DNA of 64,000 bases from Flavobacterium resistens (GCF_900182645.1 NZ_FXTA01000003.1:62001-126000); one strand, 5' to 3'. Shown: positions 46,964 through 56,865, counted from the stretch's first letter. Notes: generated by a model from the letters alone, not told the origin. Made by a program: numbers and translations.

Positions 46964-46994
46964 TCGTTACAGCTTAAAAAAAACCTGCAACGAT
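46963..46994 (-). terminator. Terminator of the CAP-domain gene
   Basis: On the minus strand ATCGTTGCAG and CTGTAACGAT pair with one mismatch across a 12-base loop, then run into the long T-tract (poly-A on the plus strand). Confidence 0.7.
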
Positions 46995-47024
46995 CACTAA
47001 AAACCAACCAGTTTTCAATCAAGC

Positions 47025-47528
47025 TTATAATCTAACAAAAATGTTAGTATAATATTTTTTACCAGTTTTAGCATCGACAGTTATTGCTATACCAAAATGA
47101 GTAAAATTACCTTCAATATTTTCCTTATGTCCTGGACTTTCTAACCAAGCTTTTACAACAGCTTCAGAAGTCTTGTAATTGTAAGCTACATTCTCACCCA
47201 CTTTTTTTGCACCAAGAACTTTTTCAAGATTTTCAGAACGAGCCACAAAATCATTATGATCAACAACATTTTTTTCGATCATATATTTATTGTGTTCTTC
47301 GCATTTAGCAGAAATATGATTGATTGGTTCTAAAGCATTTAGACCAATACTCACACGGTAATCGTTAATCAATTTCAAGGTTTCTAATTCTGAATCATTA
47401 TACGTGTAGTTCGTAATCAGAATTTCAGTTGAAGTACTGTTTTCGGTTCCCTCGGCAGTGTCGGCAGAACATGCGTTCATTGCAAAAAGTATTGCAATGA
47501 ACGTCATGATGCGCATTATCTTCTTCAT
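47025..47528 (-). CDS. CAP-domain (SCP/PR-1) lipoprotein
   Basis: Start at ATG 47528 (MKKIMRIM), or two codons earlier at 47534. A lipobox near residue 20 (FAMNAC) marks it as a lipoprotein. The ~140-residue CAP domain has CEEHNKYM, VGENVAYNY and the signature AWLESPGHKENI with a catalytic-type His pair and Glu. Bacterial CAP proteins are exported and of varied, mostly unknown function (protease, lipid or cell-wall binding). It is a stand-alone gene, convergent with the adhesin operon. Confidence 0.88.
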   Translation of the reverse strand: MKKIMRIMTFIAILFAMNACSADTAEGTENSTSTEILITNYTYNDSELETLKLINDYRVSIGLNALEPINHISAKCEEHNKYMIEKNVVDHNDFVARSENLEKVLGAKKVGENVAYNYKTSEAVVKAWLESPGHKENIEGNFTHFGIAITVDAKTGKKYYTNIFVRL

Positions 47529-47703
47529 AATCATACAGTAGTTTAATGCTTAAAGTAAATGTTGGGGCAAATCCTTTAAATTTTTATATTTGAATAAATT
47601 GTTTCACTTTTCTTACGTCAAACGTATTCAAATTGTCGGTAAACTACAAAAATAATCGATGAAATACATTAAAATTTTAATTTAACATATAATTTTCTTA
47701 CAA

Positions 47704-48348
47704 TTAAGACGATAATCGCTCAATCTTCCATGAAAAATCAGATTGGCTTGTATAACGAATTCTGTCGTGAAGTCTATTAGGTCTTCCTTGCCAAAATTCT
47801 ACTTGTAAGGGAGTTACTAAATAACCACCCCAATTTTCAGGTCTCGGAATTTCTTTTCCTTCAAATTCTGCTTCCAGTTTTTTCAGATTTTCTTCCAAAA
47901 AAGTTCTCGACGGAATAACTTCACTTTGATTTGAAACAATAGCACCAAGTTTGCTTCCATTCGGACGCGAATCAAAATAACCATCTGAAATATTTTCAGA
48001 AGTCTTTTGGGCAATTCCTTTAATAATAACCTGGCGCTCCATTTCCTGCCAAAAGAAAGACAGGCAAACATTTGGATTATTGGCAATCGCTTTTCCTTTT
48101 TCCGAATTATAATTGGTATAAAATATAAATCCTTCTTCAGAAAATTTCTTCAATAAAACAACACGCGATTTCGGGAAACCATCCAGTCCAATTGTCGAAA
48201 CCGTCATCGCATTCACTTCTCCACTTCCACCAAAATCTTCCACTTCATAAAACCAGCGATTAAAAAGATTAATTGGATCTTCCGGAATATTGGTTTCCAA
48301 TAATTCGCTCTTTTCGTATGATCTTCTATAGTTGCTTAAATCATTCAT
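47704..48348 (-). CDS. pdxH: Pyridoxamine 5'-phosphate oxidase
   Basis: The FMN enzyme oxidises pyridoxine or pyridoxamine 5'-phosphate to pyridoxal 5'-phosphate. The 214-residue length and motifs are standard: LSNYRRSYEKSELLE, GFPKSRVVLLKKFSEEGFIFYTNYNS (FMN site), RPNGSKLGAIVSNQSEVI and the C-terminal VEFWQGRPNRLHDRIRY. It is followed by a probable promoter gap and lies 83 bases after rnz on the same strand; that spacer contains an ACATTTTACATTTC word-repeat hairpin. Confidence 0.96.
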   Translation of the reverse strand: MNDLSNYRRSYEKSELLETNIPEDPINLFNRWFYEVEDFGGSGEVNAMTVSTIGLDGFPKSRVVLLKKFSEEGFIFYTNYNSEKGKAIANNPNVCLSFFWQEMERQVIIKGIAQKTSENISDGYFDSRPNGSKLGAIVSNQSEVIPSRTFLEENLKKLEAEFEGKEIPRPENWGGYLVTPLQVEFWQGRPNRLHDRIRYTSQSDFSWKIERLSS

Positions 48349-48354
48349 ATTTTT

Positions 48355-48427
48355 CTTTGTTAAAAGTTAACTGTAAAACGTAAAATGACTAGATTTCACA
48401 TTTTACATTTCACATTTTACATTTTAC
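48355..48427. repeat. Word-repeat hairpin (CATTTTACA words)
   Basis: TGTAAAACGTAAAATG on the left pairs with repeated CACATTTTACATTT / CATTTTACA words on the right, filling the rnz-pdxH gap. Confidence 0.55.
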
Positions 48428-48431
48428 ATCA

Positions 48432-49337
48432 CTAAAATTCAAAACTCAGGCCGTCATCTGCCAAAAGCACATTTGGGAAAACTTCCTCCGCTTCTACTTT
48501 AAAACGTTCCAAACCATCATATCTAGTCGAATAATGACCTAAAACCAATTGCTTTACATTTGCTTTTAAAGCAATTCTTGCTGCCTCTTTTGCAGTTGAA
48601 TGCAATGTTTTTTGTGCCAAAGCCGCTTCTGATTCCAAAAAGGTAGATTCATGATACAAAACATCTACATTTTCAATAATCGGGATGATGGCTTCGTGAT
48701 AAACAGTATCCGAACAAAAAGCATAACTTTTCGGTGGTGCTGGGTCAAAAGTCAGTTTTTCATTTTCAATTACAGTTCCGTTATCCAATGTAATATCTCC
48801 TCCGTTTTTTATCTTCTGATAATAAGCAACGTGAATATCATAGTTCTGAACAGCTTCAACATTCAGTTTTCTTTCATCCGGTTTTTCCTGAAAAAGATAA
48901 CCATTCGTATAAACACGATGTTTCAACGGAATTGTTTTTACTATAACTTTTTTATCTTCAAAAATAATTTCGCTTTCTTTCGATTCTAATTCGTGGAAAA
49001 ACAAATTGTAAGTTGTCCAGGATTCCGTCAGTTTCAATTGAAGTAGAATAAGCTCTTTAATTCCTTTTGGTCCGTAAATATGTAAATCCGTTGTTCTTCC
49101 TAAAAGAGAAAAAGTCGAAATGGTTCCGATCAATCCAAATAAATGATCGCCATGAAGATGGGAAATAAAAATGTGATTAATTTTTGAGAATTTAATCTTG
49201 TTTTTCCTGAGTTGTACCTGAGTTCCTTCTCCACAGTCAATCAAAAACAAACGATTTTTTATTTCTAAAACCTGCGCAGTCGGGTTGGTTATTGTTCTCG
49301 GAGTAGCTGCATAACAGCCAAGTATCGTTAGTTTCAA
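48432..49337 (-). CDS. rnz: Ribonuclease Z
   Basis: This zinc metallo-beta-lactamase-fold endonuclease makes the 3' cut of tRNA precursors lacking encoded CCA. The 301-residue short form has the metal-binding ISHLHGDHLFG motif (~61-71), FLIDCGEGTQVQL, and later FCSDTVYHE, YHESTFLE and LGHYSTRYDG, all conserved in bacterial RNase Z. It is 94 bases downstream of the STAS-like gene on the same strand. Confidence 0.95.
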   Translation of the reverse strand: MKLTILGCYAATPRTITNPTAQVLEIKNRLFLIDCGEGTQVQLRKNKIKFSKINHIFISHLHGDHLFGLIGTISTFSLLGRTTDLHIYGPKGIKELILLQLKLTESWTTYNLFFHELESKESEIIFEDKKVIVKTIPLKHRVYTNGYLFQEKPDERKLNVEAVQNYDIHVAYYQKIKNGGDITLDNGTVIENEKLTFDPAPPKSYAFCSDTVYHEAIIPIIENVDVLYHESTFLESEAALAQKTLHSTAKEAARIALKANVKQLVLGHYSTRYDGLERFKVEAEEVFPNVLLADDGLSFEF

Positions 49338-49431
49338 TTTGTTTATTTGTTTAATTGGTAAATCGTTTAATCGGCTAAAATCAAATCAAAACGATTAAAC
49401 AGTTAAACGAATAAACAATTAAACCTTATTT
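49338..49431. repeat. Word-repeat hairpin (GTTTAATC words)
   Basis: The left arm (TTTGTTTAATTGGTAAATCG, then TTTAATCG) is mirrored on the right by CGATTAAACAGTTAAACG and AATAAACAATTAAAC. It occupies the whole rnz/STAS-like gap and shares its word with the element at 50.95 kb. Confidence 0.6.
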
Positions 49432-49764
49432 TTAAAATCCCAAGTCTCTTTCGATTTCTTCCATTTCGATAATATCGTGTGCTTCCAAAAGTGACGGAAC
49501 CACAAGCAGCTTATCTGAAATAGCGTTAAAATCAAGATCAGTAGCCACAATTACAAATGATTTTTTGGCTTTTTTCTGTTGTTTTGAAAGTGGTAAAAAA
49601 AGCTTTAAATCATTTTCAGTCAGAGCAGCATCAGATGATAGGTCGATTATAATATTATGTTTTTCAAAAGTCTTAATTTGTTGCGTTACTTTTTCCAAGA
49701 AAGAATTTACATCTCCTTGAGTATCTTTAATCGTAACGGTATGTCCTTTTTGATCTACTTTCAT
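49432..49764 (-). CDS. STAS-like small protein next to RNase Z
   Basis: The 110-residue protein reads FEKHNIIIDLSSDAALTENDLKLFLPLSKQQKKAKKSFVIVATDLDF, the strand-helix pattern of a STAS domain (anti-sigma-factor-antagonist fold). The phospho-serine loop typical of SpoIIAA is not clear. As I recall, database entries for close relatives sometimes carry the name ribonuclease Z, which is only a neighbour-based transfer: no HxHxDH motif is present. It lies directly upstream of rnz and may be co-transcribed. Function unknown. Confidence 0.72.
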   Translation of the reverse strand: MKVDQKGHTVTIKDTQGDVNSFLEKVTQQIKTFEKHNIIIDLSSDAALTENDLKLFLPLSKQQKKAKKSFVIVATDLDFNAISDKLLVVPSLLEAHDIIEMEEIERDLGF

Positions 49765-49837
49765 TTTATAATTAGTGGGGCTTATATAAAAATTGATTTT
49801 TCAGAGAGCTAAGATACGAAGTTTTTTTATTTTTTTG

Positions 49838-50005
49838 TTTCACGTTTCAGGTTTCAAGTTCCATATTTGTCAGGCTGAGCGATCCCGAGGCATCGGGAGA
49901 AGTCCACGTTTGTAAAACACGTTTTTACATAAAAAACACTTCGACTTCGCTCAGTGTGACAACCAAATATTAACGTTCCAAAACTTGAAACCTGAAACCC
50001 GAAAC
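49838..50005. repeat. Nested palindromic element between STAS-like gene and pyrB
   Basis: Outer arms GTTTCAGGTTTCAAGTTCC and AACTTGAAACCTGAAACC enclose an inner inverted repeat: TTGTCAGGCTGAGCG on one side and CGCTCAGTGTGACAA on the other, plus a CCCGAGGCATCGGG hairpin. The inner part is a typical flavobacterial REP sequence (TGTCA..CTGAGCG..). No transposase is encoded. Confidence 0.7.
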
Positions 50006-50015
50006 AAAATTAAAA

Positions 50016-50945
50016 TTATTGCTGAATCTTAGAAGCTAATAAATAAATAACGGCCATTCTAATCGCAACACCATTCTCCACTTGATTCAAAATCACTGAA
50101 TGATCCGAATCGGCAACTTCAGAAGTAATCTCTACTCCTCTGTTGATTGGTCCCGGGTGCATGATTACGATTTCTTTTCCAAGAGAATCCAAAAGCGGTT
50201 TATCGACTCCATATTGTTGCGCATACTCACGAGTTGATGGGAAGAAATTCACATCCATACGTTCGTTTTGTACACGAAGCATATTCGCAACGTCGCACCA
50301 TTCTAATGCTTTTCTCAAATTTGGTTCAACCGTAACACCAAGCGATTCAATATATCTCGGAATCAATGTTTTTGGTCCGCAAACTTTAACTTCAGCGCCT
50401 TGCATTTTCAAAGCATATATATTTGATAAGGCAACTCTTGAATGCAGAATATCACCTACAATAACTACTTTTTTTCCGGCAACGCCTCCCAATTTTTCTC
50501 TGATGGAATAACTATCCAATAAAGCCTGAGTTGGATGTTCGTGTGCTCCGTCTCCGGCGTTTACGATACTGGCTTTGACATTTTTAGATAAAAAATAAGC
50601 CGCTCCGGGATTGGAGTGGCGCATTACAACCATATCTACTTTCATCGAAAGGATATTATTTACAGTATCAATCAAGGTTTCTCCTTTTTTAACCGACGAC
50701 TGAGCTGCAGAAAAACTGATCACATCAGCAGATAAACGTTTCTGCGCTAATTCAAAAGAGAGTTTGGTTCTGGTACTGTTTTCGAAGAAAATATTGGCAA
50801 TAGTAATATCTCGTAATGAAGGAACTTTTTTAATCGGTCGGTTAATGACTTCTTTAAAATGATCTGCCGTCTCAAAAATCAGGTTAATATCATTCTCGTT
50901 GATATATTTAATTCCTAATAAATGATTTACGCTTAATTCTTTCAT
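50016..50945 (-). CDS. pyrB: Aspartate carbamoyltransferase catalytic subunit
   Basis: PyrB condenses carbamoyl phosphate and aspartate in pyrimidine synthesis. The 309-residue protein carries the carbamoyl-phosphate loop FENSTRTKLSFELA (~53-66), the RHSNPGAAYF block, DGAHEHPTQALLD and the C-terminal MHPGPINRGVEI. No pyrI regulatory subunit is adjacent, so it is likely an unregulated trimer. It is 99 bases downstream of pyrR on the same strand, and the gap contains a word-repeat hairpin. Confidence 0.97.
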   Translation of the reverse strand: MKELSVNHLLGIKYINENDINLIFETADHFKEVINRPIKKVPSLRDITIANIFFENSTRTKLSFELAQKRLSADVISFSAAQSSVKKGETLIDTVNNILSMKVDMVVMRHSNPGAAYFLSKNVKASIVNAGDGAHEHPTQALLDSYSIREKLGGVAGKKVVIVGDILHSRVALSNIYALKMQGAEVKVCGPKTLIPRYIESLGVTVEPNLRKALEWCDVANMLRVQNERMDVNFFPSTREYAQQYGVDKPLLDSLGKEIVIMHPGPINRGVEITSEVADSDHSVILNQVENGVAIRMAVIYLLASKIQQ

Positions 50946-51044
50946 TGTGTGTGTTTATATGTTTTATTTGTTTAATCTCTTATTTGTTAAATCATTTAAT
51001 CGTTGGCTTTTCCGATTAAACAATTAACCGGTTAACCGATTAAA
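50946..51044. repeat. Word-repeat hairpin between pyrR and pyrB (GTTTAATC words)
   Basis: TTTGTTTAATCTC and TTAAATCATTTAATCG on the left pair with CGATTAAACAATTAACC and GGTTAACCGATTAAAC on the right. It is the same word as at 49.34-49.43 kb but a different copy. Confidence 0.6.
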
Positions 51045-51584
51045 CTAATTTGTCACTAGGTGAACAACATCTTCACCATCATTTTCTTTCCAGCTTACAA
51101 TTACTTTTTCACCATTAATAGCATCTACCTGACGGCCTCTGTAATCGGGTTGAATTGGCAAATGACGGCTGAAACGTCTATCTATTAAAACCAATAACTC
51201 AATTTCTGAAGGTCTTCCGAAAGATTGAATGGCAGTTAAGGCAGAACGAATGCTTCTTCCTGTAAACAAAACGTCATCAATAAAAATGACTTTTTTGTCT
51301 TCGACTATAAAATTGATTTGGGTTTTATTGGCTTCAAGCGGTTTATCAGTACGACGGAAATCATCTCTAAAAAAAGTGATGTCCAGATATCCTAAAGAAA
51401 TTTCAGGAACCTTGTATTCGTTTTCTAATATTTGTTTTAAACGTTCAGCTAAAAAAACGCCTCTTGGCTGAATTCCAACTAGAATAGTTTCAGAGAAATC
51501 AAGATGTTTTTCGATTAACTGACAAGCCAAACGATGGAGTATGATAGTAACTTCTTTAGAATTAAGTAATACTTTTTGACTCAT
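51045..51584 (-). CDS. pyrR: Bifunctional pyr operon regulator / uracil phosphoribosyltransferase
   Basis: ATG 51584 is used (MSQKVLLNSKEV); an in-frame extension adds nine residues. The 179-residue type-I phosphoribosyltransferase has the PRPP loop VIFIDDVLFTGRSIRSAL (~95-112), TIILHRLACQLIEKH at the N-terminus and IQPRGVFLAERL. In Firmicutes PyrR binds pyr mRNA; whether it does so in Bacteroidota is not established. It precedes pyrB on the same strand. A TATATTTG -7 element lies 25 bases before the start. Confidence 0.93.
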   Translation of the reverse strand: MSQKVLLNSKEVTIILHRLACQLIEKHLDFSETILVGIQPRGVFLAERLKQILENEYKVPEISLGYLDITFFRDDFRRTDKPLEANKTQINFIVEDKKVIFIDDVLFTGRSIRSALTAIQSFGRPSEIELLVLIDRRFSRHLPIQPDYRGRQVDAINGEKVIVSWKENDGEDVVHLVTN

Positions 51585-51608
51585 AAGTAATTGTAATGTT
51601 TGGTTGGG

Positions 51609-51616
51609 CAAATATA
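51609..51616 (-). promoter_or_regulatory. -7 element of the pyrR promoter
   Basis: TATATTTG on the minus strand fits TAnnTTTG exactly and sits 25 bases before the pyrR ATG. No TTG was found 17-23 bases further upstream. Confidence 0.45.
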
Positions 51617-51865
51617 CGAAATCAGAATTTATTTGTTGGGGTGTTGAGGTTGGAAATATTTTTATTGATATTTAGAAAACCATTTTGTAAATAAAACTTT
51701 AGCTTTTATAAATGACTTTAATTTTAAAAATATATTTTAGCAGAATTAACTTATTTTCATCTTTATAATATATATCAACCTAAAAACATGATTTTGCATG
51801 ATGTTATCAAACATATAAACTAAATCATGCACACTTTTACACTAAACATTTTCAATCGTAAAAAA

Positions 51866-53140
51866 ATGAATGATTTATTAAAAATATATCGTGATTCAAA
51901 TCAACTAGACTTTGAAAAAATATGGAAAGAAGGAACTTTTGTCTTTGACGCAAATGTACTACTTGATCTTTATAGGTTACCAGAATCAGCCAAAAATGAC
52001 TTATTAGGAGTACTTCAAAATGACAATTTTAAAGATCGAATTTGGATTGGATTTCAAGTATTTCTAGAGTATTTGAGTAATCGATTATCTGTGATCGGGG
52101 ATCAAAAAAATATGTTTGCTAAAGTTAAAACAGCAACCTTAAGTACGATCGAAAAAATCAATACTATTAATGCTGAATATAAAAGCGAAATCGACAATCA
52201 TAAATTATCTCAAAGACATGCTTTAATAAATCCTGAACATTTTTTGAATGACAGTAGTTTTAAAAAAAGCACTAAAATTTTCAGAAAGTTTGTAAAGCAT
52301 TTAGAAAAATTAGAAAAACAACAAGCCGATGTAAATGACAGCGATAAATTAAGAGATTTAATTACTACTATATTTGAAAATAAAATTGGTTCTACACTTA
52401 CAAAGGAGGAATTGGAAGATATTTACAAAGAAGGAGTAAAAAGATACGCTAATAAAATTCCACCAGGTTACATGGACAATAAAAAAGATGGATCTTATTA
52501 TTTCAAAGAAAATGAATACATAAGAAAATATGGTGATCTTACATTTTGGAAGGAAATCATTAAGCACGCTAAAAAACAAAAATTAAAATACTTAGTACTT
52601 GTAACTGGAGATGTAAAAGAAGATTGGTGGGAAGAAAAAAGAGGTAGAAAAATTAGTGCAAGAAAAGAACTTTTAAATGAGATTTATACAGAATGCCCTG
52701 ACTTAGAAGTTTTTTATTTATACAATACATCTTCTTTTTTACAGTTCGCAAAGAAAGAAATTGATAATAACATTAAAGATTCTTCTATAGATGAAACATT
52801 TAAATTGATAAGCAATTATTACAATGAGCGTGCTATAAAAATTGGAGATATTTCTCCTAATAAAAAAGAATATTTAAAACAACTTTATTCACTTAATCAA
52901 TCAATTTCGACAAATCATCTTAAACTTCAAGATGTAAATTCGCAACTTTCAAAACTTAATTTATATCGGGATAATTTATACGAAAAAAGCAATCCCTTAG
53001 ATGACATAAGAGAACTTGCTCATAATTTAGCTTATACAGAGGAAGAATATACAGAGGAAATTAATGAAATTCAAAATAGATTGAATCTTGATATGGAAAT
53101 ACAAAAAAGATTAATAGAAAAACTTAAGCTAGAAGAATAA
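51866..53140 (+). CDS. PIN-like domain protein (PIN_8/DUF4935 type) with coiled-coil tail
   Basis: ATG 51866 (424 residues) is preferred; an ATG at 51827 would add 13. The N-terminus is a PIN-type nuclease: FVFDANVLLDLYRLPESAK gives the first acidic residues, then FLEYLSNRL, and LVTGDVKEDWWEEKRGRK supplies a later acidic pair. The rest, ~290-424, is a long charged helical/coiled-coil region (LSKLNLYRDNLYEKSN...). PIN-like families with this layout often sit in variable or defence-associated loci. No antitoxin is visible beside it. It is AT-rich and lies between core genes, so acquisition is likely but not proven. Confidence 0.75.
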   Translation: MNDLLKIYRDSNQLDFEKIWKEGTFVFDANVLLDLYRLPESAKNDLLGVLQNDNFKDRIWIGFQVFLEYLSNRLSVIGDQKNMFAKVKTATLSTIEKINTINAEYKSEIDNHKLSQRHALINPEHFLNDSSFKKSTKIFRKFVKHLEKLEKQQADVNDSDKLRDLITTIFENKIGSTLTKEELEDIYKEGVKRYANKIPPGYMDNKKDGSYYFKENEYIRKYGDLTFWKEIIKHAKKQKLKYLVLVTGDVKEDWWEEKRGRKISARKELLNEIYTECPDLEVFYLYNTSSFLQFAKKEIDNNIKDSSIDETFKLISNYYNERAIKIGDISPNKKEYLKQLYSLNQSISTNHLKLQDVNSQLSKLNLYRDNLYEKSNPLDDIRELAHNLAYTEEEYTEEINEIQNRLNLDMEIQKRLIEKLKLEE

Positions 53141-53285
53141 AAAAACTGTATACAACAACTGATACAAAGGATTTGAACAATTAGCGTAATTGAAAATTGG
53201 TTTTGCATTTAGAATGATTTAGCAGAACAGCTCTCCGAAATCTCCTGACTTCGTAGCAACAACAATAGAACACAACTAAAATCTA
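53141..53285. other. Cassette-boundary-like spacer
   Basis: The 145-base gap starts with CTGTATACAACAACTGATAC and contains AGCGTAATTGAAAATTGG. I recall similar sequences after short accessory genes in Bacteroidota genomes; I cannot confirm that from this window, and there is only one copy here. Confidence 0.3.
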
Positions 53286-53918
53286 ATGGATAAATACCAA
53301 GAAACTTTTGAAACGTGGAATAAAATTGCCAATCTCTATGAAGATAAGTTTATGAATTTAAGCTTGTACGATGAGACTTACGATTTCTTTTGTAACATTC
53401 TAAAACAGGAGCAAATAAACATATTTGAAATTGGTTGCGGGCCAGGAAACATTACAAAATATTTATTATCCAAAAATCCCAACCTAAAAATTACAGGTAT
53501 TGACATTGCTCCAAAAATGATTGAATTGGCAAAAGCAAATAATCCTTCTGCCAACTTTGAAGTAATGGATACAAGAGAACTTAGCACATTAAATCAAAAA
53601 TTTGATGCCATTATGTGTGGCTTTTGCTTGCCTTATTTATCCGAAGAAGATTGTTCTAAACTAATAAATGACTCGGAAAAAATACTTTTAAACGATGGGA
53701 TTTTATATTTAAGTTTTGTTCAGGGAAAACCTTCTGAATCTGGTTTTATTTCTGGAAGCACTGGTGATCGTACTTATTTTTATTATCATTCTTTAGAAGA
53801 TATAAGCAATCAACTTTTAAGACATCATTTTGAGGTAATTAAACTATTCAATGTAAATTATCCAAAAGCTGAAAGTATAGAAATTCATACCATAATAATT
53901 GCTAAGAAAAAAGGATAG
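53286..53918 (+). CDS. Class I SAM-dependent methyltransferase (accessory)
   Basis: This 210-residue methyltransferase has motif I IFEIGCGPGNITKYLL, motif II KITGIDIAPKMIELAK, and motif IV FDAIMCGFCLPYLS. It lacks a leader and any additional domain. The small-molecule type (Methyltransf_25) is most likely; no acceptor can be named. It follows the PIN-domain gene across a cassette-like spacer and shares its AT-rich character. A restriction-modification role is unlikely because there is no DNA-methyltransferase NPPF/DPPY motif. Confidence 0.82.
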   Translation: MDKYQETFETWNKIANLYEDKFMNLSLYDETYDFFCNILKQEQINIFEIGCGPGNITKYLLSKNPNLKITGIDIAPKMIELAKANNPSANFEVMDTRELSTLNQKFDAIMCGFCLPYLSEEDCSKLINDSEKILLNDGILYLSFVQGKPSESGFISGSTGDRTYFYYHSLEDISNQLLRHHFEVIKLFNVNYPKAESIEIHTIIIAKKKG

Positions 53919-54026
53919 TCAATTCAAAAATTATCTCCAAATCCTAAAACATTTCCCAAAAATTCTATAACACATTTTTCTGATTCCTGAAGTAATTTTA
54001 AATATCAATTTAAAACATCAGAAGTC

Positions 54027-54200
54027 ATGCAAAATAAAATACTAAGATTGTTAATGGTATTTGTAATACTGTTTTCATTTACAAGCTGCGAAGTTATTGG
54101 AGACATTTTTAAAGCCGGAATGGGATTCGGGATATTTATCGTAATTTTTGTGGTTGCGATTATTATCTGGATTTTCGCAAAAATGTTCGGCAGTAAATAA
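54027..54200 (+). CDS. Very small lipoprotein with one membrane helix
   Basis: The 57-residue protein begins MQNKILRLLMVFVILFSF and has a lipobox TSC at 19-21. After a short spacer, a second hydrophobic helix (about 31-52) follows. Similar short proteins are annotated phosphatidate cytidylyltransferase in some Flavobacterium genomes, which is not credible at this length. A perfect hairpin terminator follows 10 bases later. Function unknown. Confidence 0.6.
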   Translation: MQNKILRLLMVFVILFSFTSCEVIGDIFKAGMGFGIFIVIFVVAIIIWIFAKMFGSK

Positions 54201-54204
54201 GACA

Positions 54205-54240
54205 TAAAAAAATCCCGTTATTCTCATAACGGGATTTTTG
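54205..54240. terminator. Bidirectional terminator
   Basis: AAAAAATCCCGTTAT / ATAACGGGATTTTT arms with a 4-base loop lie between the small lipoprotein gene and the convergent ABC-F gene; both strands end in T-runs. Confidence 0.85.
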
Positions 54241-54246
54241 TTTTTA

Positions 54247-55922
<1,676 letters not shown>

Positions 55923-55963
55923 AGATACTAAGGTGCTAAGGTTTTTTATGCGAACGAATATTT

Positions 55964-55995
55964 CTCGCAGTCCCAATAGCTATCGGGATTGCGAG
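55964..55995. repeat. Hairpin with CCCGATAGCTATTGGGA core
   Basis: CTCGCAGTCCCAATAGC mirrors GCTATCGGGATTGCGAG with two mismatches. It is REP-like and sits between two minus-strand genes. Confidence 0.55.
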
Positions 55996-56005
55996 ATTAA
56001 TTCAT

Positions 56006-56779
56006 CTAAAGCTTACTTTCTTTAGCTAACGCAACTTCCAGACTTTCGAAATTCGGCAGAACTTTCGAAATCATTCCTTCTTTGTTTATAATAAAATGCG
56101 TTGGAAATGAATTTAGCTGCAAAGCTTCATTCATATATTCTTTCATATCAGGAATTACGGAATACGAAAGTGGTTTTCTTGCTAAAAATGTTTTTAATTG
56201 CTCTGGAGAATCTTCGGCTAAACTTATAAAAAGAATATCTTTTTGGTCTTTGTAATCTTCTACTAATTTATTGACTTGTGGAAACTCTCTGATACAAGGC
56301 GTGCAGTGAATGTACCAACATTTTATTACGATGATTTTTCCTTTCATGGATTCATTCGTTACCAAATTTCCGTTTAAATCTTTAAATGAAAATTTTGGAA
56401 ATGCGGTTCCTTCCATTTTGAAGTTTTTATAAGCATCAAAACCAATTTGGTTTATTGTTGCTTTTATACTTGTATCGGTTTTCGGCTGAATTTTGAATAG
56501 TTTATAGACATATTCACTAGATTCTGATTTTAAACGAATTGGGATAAAATTTCCGTTTGCTAATTGATCCAAAAAAACTTCTTTTGAGATTTCTTTCGAA
56601 TTAAAATCAAATGCCGTAAAATCTCTGGAAAGCATTATTTTTTTACTCTGATAAATTGACCAATCGCTAAAAGTTTTCTGAATTTGAATGGGATCAACTT
56701 CTGGATTTCCAAGTTTGTTTTGGCTGAAGCTTGAAGTGAAAAATAAAAATATAATTATAATAGTGAATGATTTTTTCAT
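56006..56779 (-). CDS. Secreted TlpA-like thioredoxin-fold protein
   Basis: After a signal peptide (to ~SFSQ, residue 20), a ~100-residue N-terminal region of unknown fold precedes a redoxin/TlpA domain: FPKFSFKDLNGNLVT, IVIKCWYIHCTPCIREFPQVN (CxxC as C-T-P-C, Trp replaced upstream by His-Ile), then LNSFPTHFIINKEG with the cis-Pro. Length 257 residues. It probably reduces or isomerises disulfides of exported proteins. It has a strong promoter and is a single gene. Confidence 0.88.
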   Translation of the reverse strand: MKKSFTIIIIFLFFTSSFSQNKLGNPEVDPIQIQKTFSDWSIYQSKKIMLSRDFTAFDFNSKEISKEVFLDQLANGNFIPIRLKSESSEYVYKLFKIQPKTDTSIKATINQIGFDAYKNFKMEGTAFPKFSFKDLNGNLVTNESMKGKIIVIKCWYIHCTPCIREFPQVNKLVEDYKDQKDILFISLAEDSPEQLKTFLARKPLSYSVIPDMKEYMNEALQLNSFPTHFIINKEGMISKVLPNFESLEVALAKESKL

Positions 56780-56805
56780 GAAGTTTTATGCGATAATTCT
56801 AAGGT

Positions 56806-56834
56806 CAAAAATACTGATTTCTTTTTAACTGCAA
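56806..56834 (-). promoter_or_regulatory. Promoter of the thioredoxin-like gene
   Basis: On the minus strand TTG (56832-56834), an 18-base spacer and TATTTTTG (56806-56813) match the flavobacterial consensus. Confidence 0.65.
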
Positions 56835-56865
56835 TGAAAGCAAAAGGTTTTCACTGGGGACACAA

